From: Bradymonas sediminis | GTDB lineage: Bacteria > Myxococcota_A > Bradymonadia > Bradymonadales > Bradymonadaceae | Assembly: GCF_003258315.1 (NCBI RefSeq) | Contig: NZ_CP030032.1 | Span: 1,936,001 to 2,000,000 of the forward strand | Reading direction: 5' to 3' | Length of the DNA: 64,000 nt | Shown: in pieces, positions 62,078 through 64,000 of the stretch | How positions within the stretch are numbered: the first letter of the stretch is position 1 | How the letters are laid out: every line of letters begins with the position of its first letter | Made by a program: the position numbers and the translations under genes | The notes under the pieces: generated by a model | Databases searched by the model: none | What the model was told of the DNA's origin: nothing | What the model saw: only the letters and a program-made list of their open reading frames with translations

Positions 62078-63835
62078 TTAAAATGACGAAGATGTCGCCG
62101 CCTCGCCCACCCCGAAGACCGAAATCGCGCTGATTGAAACGGAATACTCAACTTCGGGGTCGAGCCCTTCGATGACGTGTTCGGTGGCCGCCGGGTCGAA
62201 GACGAGGTAATCGGCCGGGCCGTCGACCTGCGCTGCTGGTTCAATGGTGACGCGGTAATCGAGGATCTTCGCGTCAGCGGGCGCAGTCCACGAAAGCGTG
62301 GCGCTGTCATCGGCGCGGGTGACCTCAACGTCGGTGGGCGCGGTGGGTGGATCGTGTTGTGGCGACCAGGAGAGTCTTCCGACTGGCTTGGTGAGCGGTG
62401 CCCAACCGTCGGCGATTGTCTTCGAATCGCGGTCGATAATCAAAAGATAGGGGCTCTCGGCAGAGCTTATCGCCAGCGATTCGCTGTCATGCGACCAGGC
62501 CACGTCCTGAATTTTTCGCCAGTCCGTTGGCCAGCCAGGCTCATTTTCTCGCGTGGCGGTATTAATGACCTGCATGCCGGTGTTTTGTGAATGCCCATAC
62601 GCTAATATCAGGAGTTCTCCATCGGGTGACCAGGCAAGATTGCCAGGATTAGTTGTGACAATTTCTGGCCAATCCGTTTCGAACTCTTTGCTCTCTGCGT
62701 TGAGAATGAGATAACCTGCTTCTGTGGTATTAAAAAATCCTGATGGATGAGCGATTGCGAGTCGTTTTGAATCGGGTGACCATCGCATATCAGCAAGAGG
62801 AAAAAAGTGTGAAGGAACATTAGTGGAGTCGGGCCAATCGGGTTCAAAATCTTTTGTGTTTGTATCGACTATCATTACGCGTGCAGGTCGACCGCCGTAA
62901 CTTGGAGATATTGCGAGTCGTTCGCCATCTGGTGACCAATCTATAGAAAATAGATTCGAAATAGGCTGTATTTCAGAAGGGTTTGGCCAACCCGATTCGA
63001 TTTCTCCGGTCTGCGTATCAAGTACGGAATAAGTTGTACGCTGGTCGGATGGGACTCCATTTTCTACCAACCGTCGAACAAAGGCGAGCTGGCGACTGTC
63101 GGGTGACCAACCATAGTCAGCAGGCAGGCATAAAGTGCCAAACTCGTCTGAGGGTTCAAGTTGGATCTCTTGCCTGGTAGCGCGGTCGAAGAGAGCACAT
63201 CGTAGGTCAGCTCTTAGATAGGTTAATAACTTTGTGCCATCTGGGGACCAGCTCAAAGCGGATCCAGCCTGTTCGACGAGTGCCCCCCACCCGGGAGCCC
63301 GTTGCCTGGTCACGCTGTCAAAAATAGCTCCTACAGCGAGCAACGAGCGAGAGACGGGAATTGCGTCGTGTATAAAGGCCTCACCGACCTCTTCACCGTC
63401 AGAAAACGCCTGAATCTCGAAGGTATAATGGACATCATTAACGAGCTTATCAAAGAGGTATTCAGTCGCTTCTGGGCCGATACGGCGCTCCGCGTCGCCC
63501 CACATCAGCACTGCTGGTGAGGCAGTAATGCGAATTTCATTAAATATAGTATCTTCGGGCAGATCCCAGGAGAAATTAACCATTCCCTCTAGGCCTCTAG
63601 ATCGCACATTTTGCAGGCTCGGCTCCGGTACTTCTTCGTCTATATCTTCGACTTCATTTATATCGTCGCTTGTGTCCTCCGAATCTTGCTGGATATCCTC
63701 TTCGGTGTCGATATGGACGTCGTTTTGAGACGTTGTGTCGGCGTTTCGGTCGTCACTGTTTTCTGAGGCCGAGCAGCCGAAAAGAAGGAGGAAGACGAAT
63801 GAATATAAAACAATTGGCTGAAGGTTGGGGCGCAT
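62078..63835 (-). CDS. Lipoprotein with FnIII domains flanking a TolB/WD40-like beta-propeller
   Basis: A 585-residue protein. A signal ends LLLFGC, a lipobox, followed by SASENS and a long Asp/Glu-rich tether. A first FnIII-like domain (about 80-160) is followed by repeated propeller blades with SWSPDGTKLL, WSPDSRQLAFVR, WSPDGERLAIS, WSPDSKRLAIA and WSPDGELLILA motifs (about 190-480). A last FnIII-like domain (PPTAPTDVEVTRADDSATLSW) ends the protein. It lacks any obvious enzyme site; a surface-exposed binding role is likely. The central part is visibly more AT-rich than neighbouring genes. Confidence 0.85.
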   Translation of the reverse strand: MRPNLQPIVLYSFVFLLLFGCSASENSDDRNADTTSQNDVHIDTEEDIQQDSEDTSDDINEVEDIDEEVPEPSLQNVRSRGLEGMVNFSWDLPEDTIFNEIRITASPAVLMWGDAERRIGPEATEYLFDKLVNDVHYTFEIQAFSDGEEVGEAFIHDAIPVSRSLLAVGAIFDSVTRQRAPGWGALVEQAGSALSWSPDGTKLLTYLRADLRCALFDRATRQEIQLEPSDEFGTLCLPADYGWSPDSRQLAFVRRLVENGVPSDQRTTYSVLDTQTGEIESGWPNPSEIQPISNLFSIDWSPDGERLAISPSYGGRPARVMIVDTNTKDFEPDWPDSTNVPSHFFPLADMRWSPDSKRLAIAHPSGFFNTTEAGYLILNAESKEFETDWPEIVTTNPGNLAWSPDGELLILAYGHSQNTGMQVINTATRENEPGWPTDWRKIQDVAWSHDSESLAISSAESPYLLIIDRDSKTIADGWAPLTKPVGRLSWSPQHDPPTAPTDVEVTRADDSATLSWTAPADAKILDYRVTIEPAAQVDGPADYLVFDPAATEHVIEGLDPEVEYSVSISAISVFGVGEAATSSSF

Positions 63836-63926
63836 AATATCTTCCTAATTCATGTCGAACATTATAATGAAATAGAACTAAGCATGTGATGGGGCAACCA
63901 ATAACTCTATGGCAGCACACAAGCCG

Positions 63927-63990
63927 CGTGGGGCCAAGGCCCCACGCTCTTGCAGGGCCGTGCTCCGCCGTTCGGGCCAAGGCCCGGCGG
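63927..63990. repeat. Two palindromic elements sharing GGGCCAAGGCCC
   Basis: CGTGGGGCCAAGGCCCCACG (63927-63946) and a second element around GGGCCAAGGCCC (63974-63985) in GC-rich flanks (63966-63990) are spaced 43 bases apart near the right edge. They lie upstream of the propeller lipoprotein gene. They could be REP-like units or parts of a larger repeat cut by the window. Confidence 0.55.
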
Positions 63991-64000
63991 ACCTCAAAGA

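Noticed and set aside
1-64000. tRNA or rRNA genes
   Set aside because: I saw no T-loop-like GGTTCGAATCC or rRNA-like stretch in any intergenic space. A dedicated RNA search could still find a diverged one.

Overview
The window is a GC-rich, gene-dense chromosomal segment of a Gram-negative bacterium. Many lipoproteins with acidic low-complexity linkers, thrombospondin type-3 repeats, a Hanks-type Ser/Thr kinase, a PocR-sigma54 activator, long TPR proteins and lone outer-membrane barrels point to a deltaproteobacterial-type predator or relative (Myxococcota/Bradymonadota). Bradymonadales is my best guess, but this is inferred from gene style and not from an rRNA. No tRNA, rRNA, CRISPR array, insertion sequence or prophage was recognised.

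Layout. 1-2 kb: 5' part of an inositol-monophosphatase gene and a beta-lactamase-fold serine hydrolase, both minus. 2-5 kb: serS, ruvX/yqgF, mltG (plus). 5-8.1 kb: a PocR-sigma54 activator followed by a one-POTRA BamA/TamA-like barrel. 8.1-13.3 kb (minus): a lytic transglycosylase, an OM barrel and a SulP anion transporter. 13.4-16.2 kb: small proteins (possible lipoprotein, MepB, DUF3817, undecad-repeat lipoprotein, DUF2914). 16.3-21.3 kb (minus): an Mla-like lipid-transport operon with two ATPases, two permeases, a TPR lipoprotein and an OM barrel, but no MCE protein. 21.7-22.4 kb: an isolated rplC with its own leader and terminator. 22.7-29.1 kb: a TPR/double-cNMP-domain protein, a methyltransferase and a 1212-residue membrane-anchored TPR protein. 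29.4-36.8 kb (plus): a lipoprotein/membrane-protein pair, sucC-sucD, ndk, rlmN, a PfkB kinase and a lipoprotein. 36.9-43.4 kb: the thrombospondin-repeat lipoprotein (minus), the Ser/Thr kinase (plus) and alaS (minus). 43.8-49.6 kb: a TPR protein, a PDZ/Ig-like exported protein, and an ABC-2 exporter with a lipoprotein. 49.6-52 kb: era and der. 52.4-58.9 kb: a five-gene oligopeptide ABC operon (oppABCDF). 59-60.4 kb: a voltage-sensor/RCK ion channel. 60.5-63.8 kb (minus): biotin carboxylase and a beta-propeller/FnIII lipoprotein.

Most interesting points. (1) The Mla-like operon encodes two ATPases with complementary defects: one has a changed signature motif, the other has Asp in place of the catalytic Walker B Glu. 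Paired as a heterodimer they would give one intact and one degenerate ATP site, as in heterodimeric ABC exporters, and two different MlaE permeases are encoded beside them. (2) The OppC permease carries a periplasmic insertion with two canonical and two imperfect EF-hand loops, suggesting a calcium-sensing peptide importer. (3) The RCK channel lacks the TVGYGD selectivity filter. Several promoters share a TTGAC(A/G) box followed 17-18 bases later by a TA-starting -10 element.
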